A DNA stretch of 64,000 nt, taken from an uncultured Lachnospiraceae bacterium. Lineage in GTDB: Bacteria > Bacillota > Clostridia > Lachnospirales > Lachnospiraceae. Each line of letters starts with the position of its first letter. Position 1 is the stretch's first letter. Where the stretch lies: the NCBI GenBank assembly GCA_910585905.1, contig CAJUID010000004.1:1-64000 (forward strand), given 5' to 3'. The position numbers and the translations under genes were made by a program. This document shows, piece by piece, positions 16,428-25,422 of this stretch. The notes beneath the pieces were generated by a model. The model saw nothing but the letters and a program-made list of their open reading frames with translations. It ran no database searches and was not told the DNA's origin.

Positions 16428-17867
16428 TTATTCCGACGCAACATAATTGATCGGAATTCTCACAGTAAATGTAGTACCTTCCTTCTCTTTGCTGTAAAGC
16501 TTTATAGAACCACGGTGCAACAAAACAACATTCCTCGTCAAGGCAAGCCCAAGCCCAGTTCCCCCCGTTTCCCTGGAACGTGCCTTGTCCACGCGGTAAA
16601 ACCGCTCAAAAATCTTATCCTGAAACTCATCTGGAATACCAACACCGGAATCCTGAATCTTTACATAAAAGAACTTATGGTCAGCATTTAAAGTAACACG
16701 GACCCATCCGTCATCGTAATTATATTTCACCGCATTCTCAATCAAATTATTTAGTGCGATAGACATTTTCACCTCATCCACATCTGCCATAACCGGACGG
16801 TAACTCTCATAAGTCACCTCGATATTGCGCGTTGCGGCAATCGGTCGGAGCCTTTTAAGAAGCTTTTCGAGCAAGTCATTAATATTAATATTATTAATGA
16901 CCATGTTGGCTGTATTCTTTTCTGTCTTGACCATAGAGAGCAGATCATTAATAATCTTTGTCATTCGCTCGATTTCATCTGTAATATCCACCAAAAATTC
17001 CCGGTACAGCTCTTCCGGCATTCCCTCCTGCGACAGCAGGGAATCCGACAGCACCTTCATAGATGCCAGAGGTGTCTTTAACTCATGTGACACATTAGAG
17101 ACAAATTCCTGCCTTGCCGTATCCTGTTCCCTGATATACCCCGTCATTTTATTAAATGAATCAGAGACCGTAGCCAGTTCCGAATATGTACTAAGCGCCA
17201 GCGACACATCGGTATCTCCCCTGGTAATCTCATCTATAGATTCTGTCACCTTCAGAAGCGGTTTAGACAACAAAGAAGAATACATCAGTGAAAAAATCAA
17301 AATGCAGATTGCAATGGCAATCAAAAGAAGGATTGCCCGGTAATTTACAGATTCCTCCACTAGATTCAGATTTTTCGTTGAGAAACTCACCAGTATAACG
17401 CCTCTAATGTGGGACGAAGAAGGTTCCACAATTGGAAGAGTAAGCTGAATATAATCTCCAATTTCATTGACATATTTTGCACTAGACTGCTGAAAACACT
17501 GAACAATTTCCTTAGAAATCGCAATTTTCCCTTCTTCTAAACCATAGGTGTCTTTGATAACTGTCAGGTTTTGGTCAACAATCATAACACGTCCCTGATA
17601 GACATTTGCCACTTCCTCTGTCTCACGTTCCACATCTTCCGAAATCTGCCCAGACAAAGAACCAGTGGAAAGCACTAAATTAGAAATTACGTTTCCATAA
17701 GATTGGAGCTCATCTGTTTTCTGGGAAATAGTCTGTGCATTGTACGCTTTTAATAAAATATTAGAAATCAAGATGACCGGCAGGATTCCCACAAGAAACA
17801 TCACCGAAAACACCTGGACACGCAAAGAGCGCAGCCTGTACCATACACTTTTCCATTTCTCCTTCAA
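16428..17867 (-). CDS. Membrane sensor histidine kinase (HAMP, HisKA, HATPase)
   Basis: 479 residues. Transmembrane helices near 20-42 and 178-198 enclose an extracytoplasmic sensor of about 135 residues. HAMP (about 200-252), HisKA with phosphoacceptor FVSNVSHELKTPLASM (His near 260) and the ATPase domain (NLIENAVKYN, DSGVGIPDEF, GGTGLGLALTRN) follow. It partners the response regulator 97 bp upstream and is followed by the GerMN lipoprotein. The layout resembles WalK/MtrB-type wall-sensing kinases. Input signal unknown. Confidence 0.9.
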   Translation of the reverse strand: MKEKWKSVWYRLRSLRVQVFSVMFLVGILPVILISNILLKAYNAQTISQKTDELQSYGNVISNLVLSTGSLSGQISEDVERETEEVANVYQGRVMIVDQNLTVIKDTYGLEEGKIAISKEIVQCFQQSSAKYVNEIGDYIQLTLPIVEPSSSHIRGVILVSFSTKNLNLVEESVNYRAILLLIAIAICILIFSLMYSSLLSKPLLKVTESIDEITRGDTDVSLALSTYSELATVSDSFNKMTGYIREQDTARQEFVSNVSHELKTPLASMKVLSDSLLSQEGMPEELYREFLVDITDEIERMTKIINDLLSMVKTEKNTANMVINNININDLLEKLLKRLRPIAATRNIEVTYESYRPVMADVDEVKMSIALNNLIENAVKYNYDDGWVRVTLNADHKFFYVKIQDSGVGIPDEFQDKIFERFYRVDKARSRETGGTGLGLALTRNVVLLHRGSIKLYSKEKEGTTFTVRIPINYVASE

Positions 17868-17964
17868 AACTGCTCCTCCTAACCTTTAGCAGAAACCAAA
17901 AATATATTTAGATGCCAACGATCTATCCCCATCCATAATTCATAGAATAACAGCAGCCGGAAAT

Positions 17965-18654
17965 CTACTTCTGGAAATAATAACCCACTCCCCATTTCGT
18001 ATGAATGTACTTTGGCTCGCTCGGCGTTCTCTCGATTTTTTCCCGTAAACGGCGGATATGTACATCAACCGTCCGCACATCTCCCGGATAATCATATCCC
18101 CAAACAGTATTTAAAAGCTCTTCACGGCTGTATACCTTATTTGGGTGCATCATCAAAAGTTCTAACAGGTCAAATTCCTTTGCAGTCAAATTGACCTCCT
18201 TCTCATTAATATACCCGCGGCGGCTATCCAAATTAATCCGAAGTTCCTCAAAAGAAAGTTCCTTCTGCTCCGGCGCTTTTGGCGTCTTCGGCTCACTGCG
18301 GCGCATAATCGCCTTGATGCGCGCCTTTACTTCAAGAATGTTAAATGGCTTGGTGATGTAATCGTCTGCCCCATACTCCAGCCCCAGTATCTTATCCATA
18401 TCATCGCCCTTTGCAGTCAGCATTATAATTGGGACATCCGAATATTCCCGAATCTGCTGGCAGACCTCAAAGCCTGTAAATTTTGGAAGCATCACATCCA
18501 AAAGAATCACATCATAGTGATTCTGTGCGGCCAGTTCAAGTGCCTCCTGCCCGTCATAGGCACAGTCAACATCCATATCATCCTGCTCCAGGCTAAACCG
18601 GATTCCTTTCACAATCAACTTTTCATCATCCACTACCAATACTTTCCTGGCCAT
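17965..18654 (-). CDS. OmpR/PhoB-family response regulator
   Basis: 229 residues: receiver domain with the phosphorylation site in DVILLDVMLPKF (Asp near 53), TAKGDD and the conserved lysine in YITKPFN; winged-helix DNA-binding domain from about 130 (LTAKEFDLLELLMMHPN, RTVDVHIRRLREKIE). It pairs with the kinase gene downstream and lies between comEA (82 bp upstream) and the kinase, so it may control this competence-like cluster. Targets are unknown. Confidence 0.9.
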   Translation of the reverse strand: MARKVLVVDDEKLIVKGIRFSLEQDDMDVDCAYDGQEALELAAQNHYDVILLDVMLPKFTGFEVCQQIREYSDVPIIMLTAKGDDMDKILGLEYGADDYITKPFNILEVKARIKAIMRRSEPKTPKAPEQKELSFEELRINLDSRRGYINEKEVNLTAKEFDLLELLMMHPNKVYSREELLNTVWGYDYPGDVRTVDVHIRRLREKIERTPSEPKYIHTKWGVGYYFQK

Positions 18655-18735
18655 TCTAATATTACCCCCTGAAAATTTTCATAAATATCCCAAGTGCAGC
18701 CCCCAGGCAAAACCGATTCCCACCGCCCCTGCCGC

Positions 18736-19389
18736 TTACACAGAGATAAAATCTTTTACTTTACTATAAACACCCTCCTTGATGCCAGATATCTTCATCA
18801 AGTCCTCTTTTTTAGAAAAAGCACCCTGCTTTGTCCTGTAATCAATAATCAGCGCTGCTTTTGCCTGCCCAATCCCCGGCAGTGACATAAGTTCCTCTAA
18901 GGATGCTTTATTAATATTAACTAATTCTGTCTCCTGAGCCTCTGTACCCAGATCAAGGCTGTCCTTATCAATGCTTTTTGCCCTTCTCGCCGTCTCCTTC
19001 TTGGTCAGGACACAGATTTGTTCGCCATCCGTCAAAACCCGTGCAAGATTGATTGCTTCTTTATCCGCAGATTTTTTGAAACCACCGGCTGACGCAACGG
19101 CATCACTGACGCGGGCTGTACCATAATAACGGTACAGCCCGGGGCGCCTCACAGCACCAGAAACATAAACGGCACACTCTGCCGTCTCATTATTTTCCTG
19201 TTTCTTGGAATCCTGCACGATGCTGGTAACGGAACCATTTCCGTTTCCCACCACATCCTTCTGTTTCTTTATCTCAACAAGCTCATTTTCAACACCGCCA
19301 GCACCCTTCTGCTGTTGCGCAAAAAGAAATCCTGCCGCCAATACAAGCACAATACAGATTCCAATTATAATCCGTGTATCTTTTTTCAT
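18736..19389 (-). CDS. comEA: ComEA-like DNA receptor (SLBB and helix-hairpin-helix)
   Basis: 217 residues: N-terminal membrane anchor (7-25), a Gln/Asn-rich linker, an SLBB domain (VYVSGAVRRPGLYR near 74-87) and a C-terminal helix-hairpin-helix pair (VNINKASLEELMSLPGIGQ, then KISGIKEGVYSKVKDF). ComEA binds incoming double-stranded DNA outside the membrane and hands it to ComEC. Here it opens a cluster that ends with comEC. GGGGGAT precedes the ATG, inside the leader motif shared with other genes. Confidence 0.9.
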   Translation of the reverse strand: MKKDTRIIIGICIVLVLAAGFLFAQQQKGAGGVENELVEIKKQKDVVGNGNGSVTSIVQDSKKQENNETAECAVYVSGAVRRPGLYRYYGTARVSDAVASAGGFKKSADKEAINLARVLTDGEQICVLTKKETARRAKSIDKDSLDLGTEAQETELVNINKASLEELMSLPGIGQAKAALIIDYRTKQGAFSKKEDLMKISGIKEGVYSKVKDFISV

Positions 19390-19566
19390 AGAAATCCCCC
19401 ATTCCTGCTTACAGTGTATTTAGCGAATCCTAAAACACACCTTATCTGCAAATCCCCACCGCCCGCTTTCCACAGCAGACACTAGATTTACAAGACAAAC
19501 AGGTAATATGCTGTTTTCACACATAAGGCCGAAAAAAGCAATACACGACTTCACACTCCAAACAAT

Positions 19567-19595
19567 ATTCTATCTAATTTAGAAGATAATTACAA
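19567..19595 (-). promoter_or_regulatory. Possible promoter of the comEA cluster
   Basis: Minus strand -35 TTGTAA (19590-19595), 17-bp spacer, -10 TAGAAT (19567-19572). The leader would be about 170 nt. The rest of the 311-bp spacer 19390-19700 shows nothing else clear. Confidence 0.4.
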
Positions 19596-19700
19596 GAGAT
19601 ACTTTGCATAAATATCTTAAATCTTTCTTAACGTATTTTTAACATATTGCTACCTAAACCACATAACGGGAAAGACATAGTTCTTCATCAAACCACTTGT

Positions 19701-20147
19701 CTATTCAAACAATTCTTTCCACTTAAAAATAACAATCCCAGCAATAAATACCGCAACTCCAACAAGTTTCATCCAGTCAAATCCCGCCTTCTGTGAACCA
19801 AACCAACCAAATAGTTCGACCAGATACGCGGCGATAATCTGTGCCGCAATAATAAATAATACTGCCTTTGCCGGACCAAGCTGCTCCATCCCAACGATAA
19901 CCGTATACGTAATAAAGGCACCCATCACACCGCCAAGAAGCATATACCATGGCTTAACATGAATAATGCCTGAAAAATTCCCTTCCCGCCCTGTCACAAA
20001 CCATGCCGCCAGACAGATAATCAACGCCGTCAACTGTACAAAAGAGGCAGACACCCAGACGCTGGTCTGTTTTGTTACCTGCGTGTTAAATACACCCTGC
20101 AGTGCCATCAAAACCCCCGAAATAACAGATATAATCATTCCCCACAT
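19701..20147 (-). CDS. DMT-superfamily small transporter (DUF606/YdcZ type)
   Basis: 148 residues with about five membrane helices. It starts MWGMIISVISGVLMALQG and contains the N-terminal NTQVTK and the GVMGAFITYTV region typical of the short DUF606 transporters. Substrate unknown. The ATG at 20147 is chosen because AAAAAAGGAG precedes it; the longer frame reads through a terminator hairpin. That hairpin (20149-20190) would hide the Shine-Dalgarno. Confidence 0.78.
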   Translation of the reverse strand: MWGMIISVISGVLMALQGVFNTQVTKQTSVWVSASFVQLTALIICLAAWFVTGREGNFSGIIHVKPWYMLLGGVMGAFITYTVIVGMEQLGPAKAVLFIIAAQIIAAYLVELFGWFGSQKAGFDWMKLVGVAVFIAGIVIFKWKELFE

Positions 20148-20148
20148 A

Positions 20149-20190
20149 AAAAAACTCCTTTTTTGCCATATTGACGCAAAAGGAGTTTTT
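20149..20190 (-). terminator. Terminator hairpin overlapping the DMT ribosome site
   Basis: On the minus strand AAAAACTCCTTTTGC pairs with GGCAAAAAAGGAGTTTTT, followed by T residues. It is a plausible terminator for argBD upstream. The 3' arm holds the Shine-Dalgarno of the DMT gene, so it may also act as an attenuator or translational switch. Confidence 0.65.
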
Positions 20191-20341
20191 GCAAAGGGAG
20201 ACTCTGCCTCCAATTGCATCTGAAAATATTATGTGCAATTTTTTTCAAAAAATACCCCAAATTTTCCACCGCACGATTCTACAATACTCTAAAAAGTGAC
20301 ATAGTGCCCTAATATAATTTCTCCATCATATATCACTAATT

Positions 20342-21574
20342 TTAAACCTTTACTGCCATGCTTCTTTCTAAAAACACCTCATCCAAGATTGCAAGCCCCG
20401 CGTCAATCTGCTCTTTCTGAATGACCAACGGCGGTGCCATACGCACAACATCAGCACCCGCTGTTAAAAGAACTAACCCCTTTTCCATGGCCCTTTTTAC
20501 AATTTCTGAATTGCCGCAGGTCACTTCAAGCCCTACGAGCAGCCCTTTACCGCGGACATCTGAAATGAAGGACGGATATTTTTCTGCCAATTGCTTCAGC
20601 TTTTTATATAAATAAGGTGCTACTTCAGCTACATGCGCAAGAATCTGCTCTTTTTCAAATATCTCAAAAACCTTGCATACCGCCTGTGCAGCCAAGGGAT
20701 TACCTCCATAAGTAGTTCCGTGATCCCCCGGATACATGGCAGCGGCAAACTTTTCTGTTGCTGCAAAAGCGCCAACTGGAACGCCGCAGCCAAGGGCCTT
20801 TGCGGATGTCAGGATATCCGGCTTTATGCCGTATTGCTCAAAGGCAAATAACGTTCCAGTCCGGCCCATCCCACACTGAATTTCATCTAAGATCATTGCA
20901 ATATCATTTTTATCGCAAATCTCCCGAATTCCTTTGATAAATTCCTCCGAAGCCGGATAAATACCGCCCTCACCCTGTACCGTCTCTAAAATAATAGCAC
21001 AGGTATCCTTTGTAATTAACTTTTCCACACTTACCAAATCATTGTATTCTGCAAAAGAAACTCCGCCAATCAATGGCTCAAACGGCTCGCGGTAATGCTC
21101 CGTCCCAGTTACTGACACAGCCCCCATAGTACGTCCGTGGAATGAATGATTCATCGCTATAATTTCACCTTTACTGTCTTTATTTTTCAGGTAAGCATAT
21201 TTACGGGCAAGTTTTAAAGCCCCCTCGATTGCCTCTGCCCCACTATTTGTAAAAAATACCCGGTCCATGCCGGAACCCTTTGCCAATAGCTCAGAAGCCT
21301 TAATTACAGGCTCAGTGTAATATAAATTTGATACATGGATTAACTGGTCGATCTGGTCTTTTAAGCCCTGCTTAAATTCCTCGTTGCTGTACCCAAGGGC
21401 AGATACAGCAATGCCAGCTCCCAGGTCGAGATACTTTTTCCCAGTGTTATCATATAAATATACTTCCTCACCTCTTACAAAGGTGATAGAGCGATTATAC
21501 GTATGTATTAAGTGTAGATCAGGATCTTTCATATTTTGGCACCAAGCCTCAAGCGAAAATGCTGGCATTTTCAT
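20342..21574 (-). CDS. argD: Acetylornithine aminotransferase
   Basis: About 410 residues. PLP-dependent class-III aminotransferase that makes N-acetylornithine in arginine synthesis. Hallmarks: TNSGAEAIEGALKLARK, HSFHGRTMGA, ILDEIQCGMGRTG, the PLP lysine in TSAKALGCGVP and GTTYGGNPLA. The start is uncertain: ATG at 21574, GTG at 21589 and ATG at 21532 are all in frame and none has an ideal site. ATG 21574 overlaps the TGA of a possible 14-codon leader frame (TTG at about 21617). It follows argB by about 75 bp. Confidence 0.92.
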   Translation of the reverse strand: MKMPAFSLEAWCQNMKDPDLHLIHTYNRSITFVRGEEVYLYDNTGKKYLDLGAGIAVSALGYSNEEFKQGLKDQIDQLIHVSNLYYTEPVIKASELLAKGSGMDRVFFTNSGAEAIEGALKLARKYAYLKNKDSKGEIIAMNHSFHGRTMGAVSVTGTEHYREPFEPLIGGVSFAEYNDLVSVEKLITKDTCAIILETVQGEGGIYPASEEFIKGIREICDKNDIAMILDEIQCGMGRTGTLFAFEQYGIKPDILTSAKALGCGVPVGAFAATEKFAAAMYPGDHGTTYGGNPLAAQAVCKVFEIFEKEQILAHVAEVAPYLYKKLKQLAEKYPSFISDVRGKGLLVGLEVTCGNSEIVKRAMEKGLVLLTAGADVVRMAPPLVIQKEQIDAGLAILDEVFLERSMAVKV

Positions 21575-21650
21575 TTGAGGCGCAAACACAAAGGGTGAAA
21601 GATGTGTGTTTGCAATTTATCCTTTCTTCTATAATTTCTTTCACCCTTTC

Positions 21651-22571
21651 CTACTCTCCTTTCTCGTTCGTGTACAATTCACTGTCATCACCAATAATTG
21701 CAGTTCCAATACCCCTCTTGGTAAAGAACTCCAAGAGAAGACAGTGTTCCCTTCTCCCATCCAGGATATGAACTCTATTAACACCGCTGTTGACAGCATT
21801 AATACAGTTATTTACTTTTGGCAGCATTCCGCCGCTTATCACACCACTTTCAATTAGTTTATTTGCCTCAATCAAGTTTAGCACTGGTACAAGGGATGAA
21901 GGGTCTTCTGGATTCATACAAACCCCCTCTACATCGGTCAGGAATGCGAGTTTTTCTGCCCGAATCGCGCCAGCTACCGCACATGCTGCATCATCTGCGT
22001 TAATATTGTAAGTTTCCCCTTTCTCATCCATGCCGATTGGGGCAATAATCGGAATAAAGTCATTTTCCAGTAAGGTATCTAGTATATCCGTATTAACATG
22101 GGCAATATCCCCGACATATCCGATATCTTTTCCGTTCGGCATCTTCTTTTCTACCTGGAGCATGCCGCCATCTTTGCCGCAGATCCCAATTGCCTTGACA
22201 CCAAGATGTTCAACCATCTGCACTAGATACTTGTTGACACGGTTTAATACCATCTCAGCAATCTCCATTGTGTCTTTGTCTGTGACACGGAACCCCTCCT
22301 CAAAATGGGTTTCCATCCCGACCCTGTTAATCCACTGGCTGATTTCCTTTCCGCCTCCATGAACAATAATCGGCTGCATTCCTACTAATTTTAAAAGCGC
22401 AACGTCTTTGATAACACTTTCTTCAAGCTTTTTGTCCGACATAGCACTGCCGCCATATTTTACTACAACACGTTTATTGTTAAAATCACGAATATAGGGA
22501 AGCGCCTCAATCAAGGTTTCCGCCTTTACCGTAATCTGATCCATATATTCTTCCTTTTCTTCTGCACTCAT
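21651..22571 (-). CDS. argB: Acetylglutamate kinase
   Basis: 306 residues. Phosphorylates N-acetylglutamate, the second step of arginine synthesis. Family motifs: VVVKYGGSAM (near 36-45), PIIVHGGGKEISQWI, the arginine-sensitive-type GFRVTDKDTMEIAEMVL, NADDAACAVAGAI and SGGMLPKVNNC. I prefer the ATG at 22571, because the preceding in-frame ATG is itself part of the TGGAGG ribosome site. It is the first gene of argBD and faces argG across a shared regulatory region. Confidence 0.93.
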   Translation of the reverse strand: MSAEEKEEYMDQITVKAETLIEALPYIRDFNNKRVVVKYGGSAMSDKKLEESVIKDVALLKLVGMQPIIVHGGGKEISQWINRVGMETHFEEGFRVTDKDTMEIAEMVLNRVNKYLVQMVEHLGVKAIGICGKDGGMLQVEKKMPNGKDIGYVGDIAHVNTDILDTLLENDFIPIIAPIGMDEKGETYNINADDAACAVAGAIRAEKLAFLTDVEGVCMNPEDPSSLVPVLNLIEANKLIESGVISGGMLPKVNNCINAVNSGVNRVHILDGRREHCLLLEFFTKRGIGTAIIGDDSELYTNEKGE

Positions 22572-22631
22572 TGCTGTTTTGACCTCCATTCCGCTATAAC
22601 ACAGCGATATTCTAACTAATTTACCTTTGCT

Positions 22632-22660
22632 ATTATACGGCGATATTTATATTTATGCAA
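22632..22660 (-). promoter_or_regulatory. argB promoter with overlapping ArgR-like box
   Basis: Minus strand -35 TTGCAT (22655-22660), 17-bp spacer, -10 TATAAT (22632-22637). The -35 and spacer are part of TGCATAAATATAAAT (22645-22659), one of three near-identical words in this spacer. Confidence 0.65.
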
Positions 22661-22723
22661 GAACTTTTTGTAACTATTTCTATTCAACTTTTTGCAATTT
22701 ATGGAGATTTCGCAAAGAAATAG

Positions 22724-22760
22724 TTGCATAATTATAAATTTTGATGTATATTTATAAATA
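22724..22760 (+). promoter_or_regulatory. argG promoter with two ArgR-like boxes
   Basis: -35 TTGCAT (22724-22729), 17-bp spacer, -10 TATATT (22747-22752). TGCATAATTATAAAT (22725-22739) covers the -35 and TGTATATTTATAAAT (22745-22759) covers the -10. A leader of nearly 300 nt follows; I see no T-box or known riboswitch core in it. Confidence 0.6.
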
Positions 22761-23050
22761 CTAACCCTGGTATAACAGATTTTCAGAACAAAATATAATG
22801 ACATGCAATCTTTAGTCTATTAACAACCATAAACTGAAGAGTAACTATTCTACAGCAGCCAATTTCAAATAAGAATAAAAAAATATTGCATGAAACGGAA
22901 TTTCTGCTTATACTAGGAAACAGATGGTTTTCCATCCACAAAATATGCTGCGGCGGCGGCAAAAACGTTATTATGATAAGGGACAGTTCTAAAATTATTG
23001 CTTTATGGGCGGTTCCTAACGAAATTACATATCAATTAGGAGGTTTTTCT

Positions 23051-24277
23051 ATGAAGGAAAAAGTAATACTCGCCTATTCTGGCGGACTTGACACAACAGC
23101 CATTATTCCCTGGCTAAAAGAAAATTTTGACTATGAAGTAATCTGTGTTTGCATTGATGTTGGACAAGAAAGTGAACTGGACGGATTAGAGGAAAGGGCA
23201 AAATTCTGTGGCGCTTCTAAGCTATATATCGAAGATGTTATTGATGAGTTTTGTGACGATTATGTCGTTCCTTGTGTCCAGGCAAACGCAATTTATGAAA
23301 ATAAATATCTTCTGGGCACTTCCATGGCCCGCCCGCTGATTTCTAAAAGACTTGTAGAAATCGCACGCATTGAAGGCGCTACTGCAATCTGCCACGGTGC
23401 TACTGGCAAAGGAAATGACCAGGTTCGTTTTGAACTTGGCATCAAAGCGCTGGCACCTGATATTAAAATTATTGCAGCATGGAGAAATGATCTCTGGACA
23501 CTGGATTCCCGCGAGTCCGAAATCGAATATTGCAAACAGCATGGCATTGACCTTCCATTTTCTGCGGACAACAGCTACAGCCGCGATAGAAATTTATGGC
23601 ATATCAGCCATGAAGGATTAGAATTAGAGGATCCTGCCAATGCACCTGACTATGACCATCTCCTTGTGCTTGGCATCACGCCTGAGAAAGCCCCTGAGGA
23701 GGGAGAAATCGTTACCATGACATTCGAGCAGGGTGTTCCAAAATCTGTCAATGGACAGGAAATGAAAGTTTCTGATATTATCCGTACCCTTAATACATTG
23801 GGCGGCAAGCACGGTATTGGAATTGTGGATATTGTAGAAAACCGTGTTGTCGGCATGAAATCCCGCGGTGTCTATGAAACTCCTGGCGGAACCATTCTGA
23901 TGGAAGCACACCAGCAGCTTGAGGAATTAATTCTTGACCGTGATACCTATACCGCTAAAAAAGATATGGGCAATAAATTTGCCGATATTGTATATGAAGG
24001 TAAATGGTTCACACCTCTCCGTGAAGCAGAGCAGGCATTTATTGAGTCTACTCAAAAATATGTAACCGGAGAAGTAAAATTCAAGCTTTACAAAGGCAAC
24101 ATTATTAAGATGGGCACTACTTCCCCATATTCCATCTACAGTGAGTCCATCGCGTCCTTCACAACTGGCGACCTTTATGACCACAAGGATGCAGAAGGAT
24201 TTATCAACCTGTTTGGGCTTTCTTCTAAAGTCCGTGCAATGAAGCAGGGTGCTTTTACAGAGCTAAATGAGAAATAA
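23051..24277 (+). CDS. argG: Argininosuccinate synthase
   Basis: 408 residues. Condenses citrulline and aspartate with ATP. Motifs: LAYSGGLDTTAIIPWL at the N-terminus (PP-loop), CHGATGKGNDQVRFELG, DNSYSRDRNLWHISHEG and SRGVYETPGGTIL. The start at 23051 has TTAGGAGG upstream; a longer frame to 22886 has none. It is transcribed away from argBD and has its own terminator. argH, argC and argJ are not in the window. Confidence 0.95.
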   Translation: MKEKVILAYSGGLDTTAIIPWLKENFDYEVICVCIDVGQESELDGLEERAKFCGASKLYIEDVIDEFCDDYVVPCVQANAIYENKYLLGTSMARPLISKRLVEIARIEGATAICHGATGKGNDQVRFELGIKALAPDIKIIAAWRNDLWTLDSRESEIEYCKQHGIDLPFSADNSYSRDRNLWHISHEGLELEDPANAPDYDHLLVLGITPEKAPEEGEIVTMTFEQGVPKSVNGQEMKVSDIIRTLNTLGGKHGIGIVDIVENRVVGMKSRGVYETPGGTILMEAHQQLEELILDRDTYTAKKDMGNKFADIVYEGKWFTPLREAEQAFIESTQKYVTGEVKFKLYKGNIIKMGTTSPYSIYSESIASFTTGDLYDHKDAEGFINLFGLSSKVRAMKQGAFTELNEK

Positions 24278-24349
24278 TATAAATTTTTATTTCTAAATAA
24301 TTAGTAACTAGCAATCTAAACTACAGAATTTATATGTTTTAATCTGCAA

Positions 24350-24386
24350 AACAGCACCACCAATATTCGGGGTGGTGCTGTTTTTT
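24350..24386 (+). terminator. argG terminator
   Basis: Stem CAGCACCACC/GGTGGTGCTG followed by TTTTTT, about 75 bp after the argG stop. Confidence 0.85.
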
Positions 24387-24430
24387 CATCTCAAAATACC
24401 ATAGTCTTTTATACTATCATAATCACTTTC

Positions 24431-25060
24431 CTATTTCCCTAAATCCTGTGGACGGGGAACATCCATCTCTGTCTCTGTCATTGGCGCCATACTAAGCCTT
24501 ACAAAATATCCCTGTGCACTATCGCATACTGGGCAGTTCTGCGGCGCATTGGTTGACTCAATCACATACCCACAGTTTAAGCACATCCAACCAGTCTTAA
24601 CATCCGATGCAAACAGTTTCCCCTCCTTTAAAAGTTCTGCAAATTTCTGAAAACGCATTGCATGAACCTTCTCTACATCTGCAATCATATAAAACTTTCC
24701 TGCAATCTGGTTAAAACCTTCCTCCAATGCAATATCACCAAAGCTCCTATAAACCTCATCTGCCTCTTTTGTCTCATTCTCAAGGGCATGCTGAAGCTGC
24801 TTTTCCACAGACTGCTCTGTATTCACTGGATAAGAACCGTCTACTGCAATTTCAGTCCCCTCAAATTCCTTTAAGTAACTGTAAAATACCTCCGCGTGCT
24901 CTTTTTCCTGAGATGCGGTAAGGTCAAACACCTTTTTAATCACATAGAGATTATTCTCCATTGCCAGTTCTGCCGCAAAGGTATAGCGGTTTCTTGCCTG
25001 GCTCTCTCCCGCAAACGCCCTCATAAGGTTTTCTTTCGTTTTACTGTCTTTTAGTTCCAT
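24431..25060 (-). CDS. Rubrerythrin
   Basis: 209-residue non-haem di-iron peroxidase that protects anaerobes from hydrogen peroxide. The N-terminal ferritin-like four-helix domain has both iron-ligand motifs (FAGESQARNRY, EKEHAEVFY; later DVEKVHAMRF). The C-terminal rubredoxin domain has CLNCGY and CPVC cysteine pairs. AAGGAGG is seven bases before the ATG at 25060. The gene is monocistronic. A MarR-family gene lies divergently upstream, but no shared operator is proven. Confidence 0.93.
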   Translation of the reverse strand: MELKDSKTKENLMRAFAGESQARNRYTFAAELAMENNLYVIKKVFDLTASQEKEHAEVFYSYLKEFEGTEIAVDGSYPVNTEQSVEKQLQHALENETKEADEVYRSFGDIALEEGFNQIAGKFYMIADVEKVHAMRFQKFAELLKEGKLFASDVKTGWMCLNCGYVIESTNAPQNCPVCDSAQGYFVRLSMAPMTETEMDVPRPQDLGK

Positions 25061-25288
25061 TCTTCTGCCTCCTTCATCAAATTCCTCATTTCTGCACATA
25101 CTGGATGTTCCATGCAATCATCCAATTATTTTGTGCCAGTCATTAAATACCCCACGTTTCACAATACTAACGCTGATATCTAACATTGTTCGGGCTTTTT
25201 GCCAACCCGATAATCTGCACATCTAAGATTAATATGCATGTTTTGGAAAATTTTATGCATGAAATAACAAAATTCATGTGTCATAACT

Positions 25289-25313
25289 ATTTCTTTATGA
25301 TATAATAAGAAAT
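25289..25313 (+). promoter_or_regulatory. Promoter/palindrome before the MarR gene
   Basis: TATAAT (near 25301) with a GTGTCA-like -35 17 bp upstream, set inside ATTTCTT...AAGAAAT, an inverted repeat. Further down, GATGTAAG (25335-25342), ACTTACAT (25367-25374) and CTTACATC (25391-25398) repeat a TTACAT word in both orientations, possible operators. Otherwise the 25118-25422 spacer is AT-rich with no gene. Confidence 0.45.
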
Positions 25314-25422
25314 AAGGTAATTTGCTATTCATAGGATGTAAGGATCAAAAACCAATCACAAGGCGTACTTACATTATAATTAATAGGGTTCTTACATCAA
25401 ATTATATAGAAGGAGTAATCAA

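Noticed and set aside
22886..23050. N-terminal extension of argG
   Set aside because: Family proteins begin at the KEKVILAYSGG segment and the only good ribosome site is at 23035-23045; the extension is leader sequence.
22761..23050. T-box or riboswitch in the argG leader
   Set aside because: The GGGCGGTTCC stretch is unlike the T-box GGGTGGNACC core and no specifier stem could be drawn.
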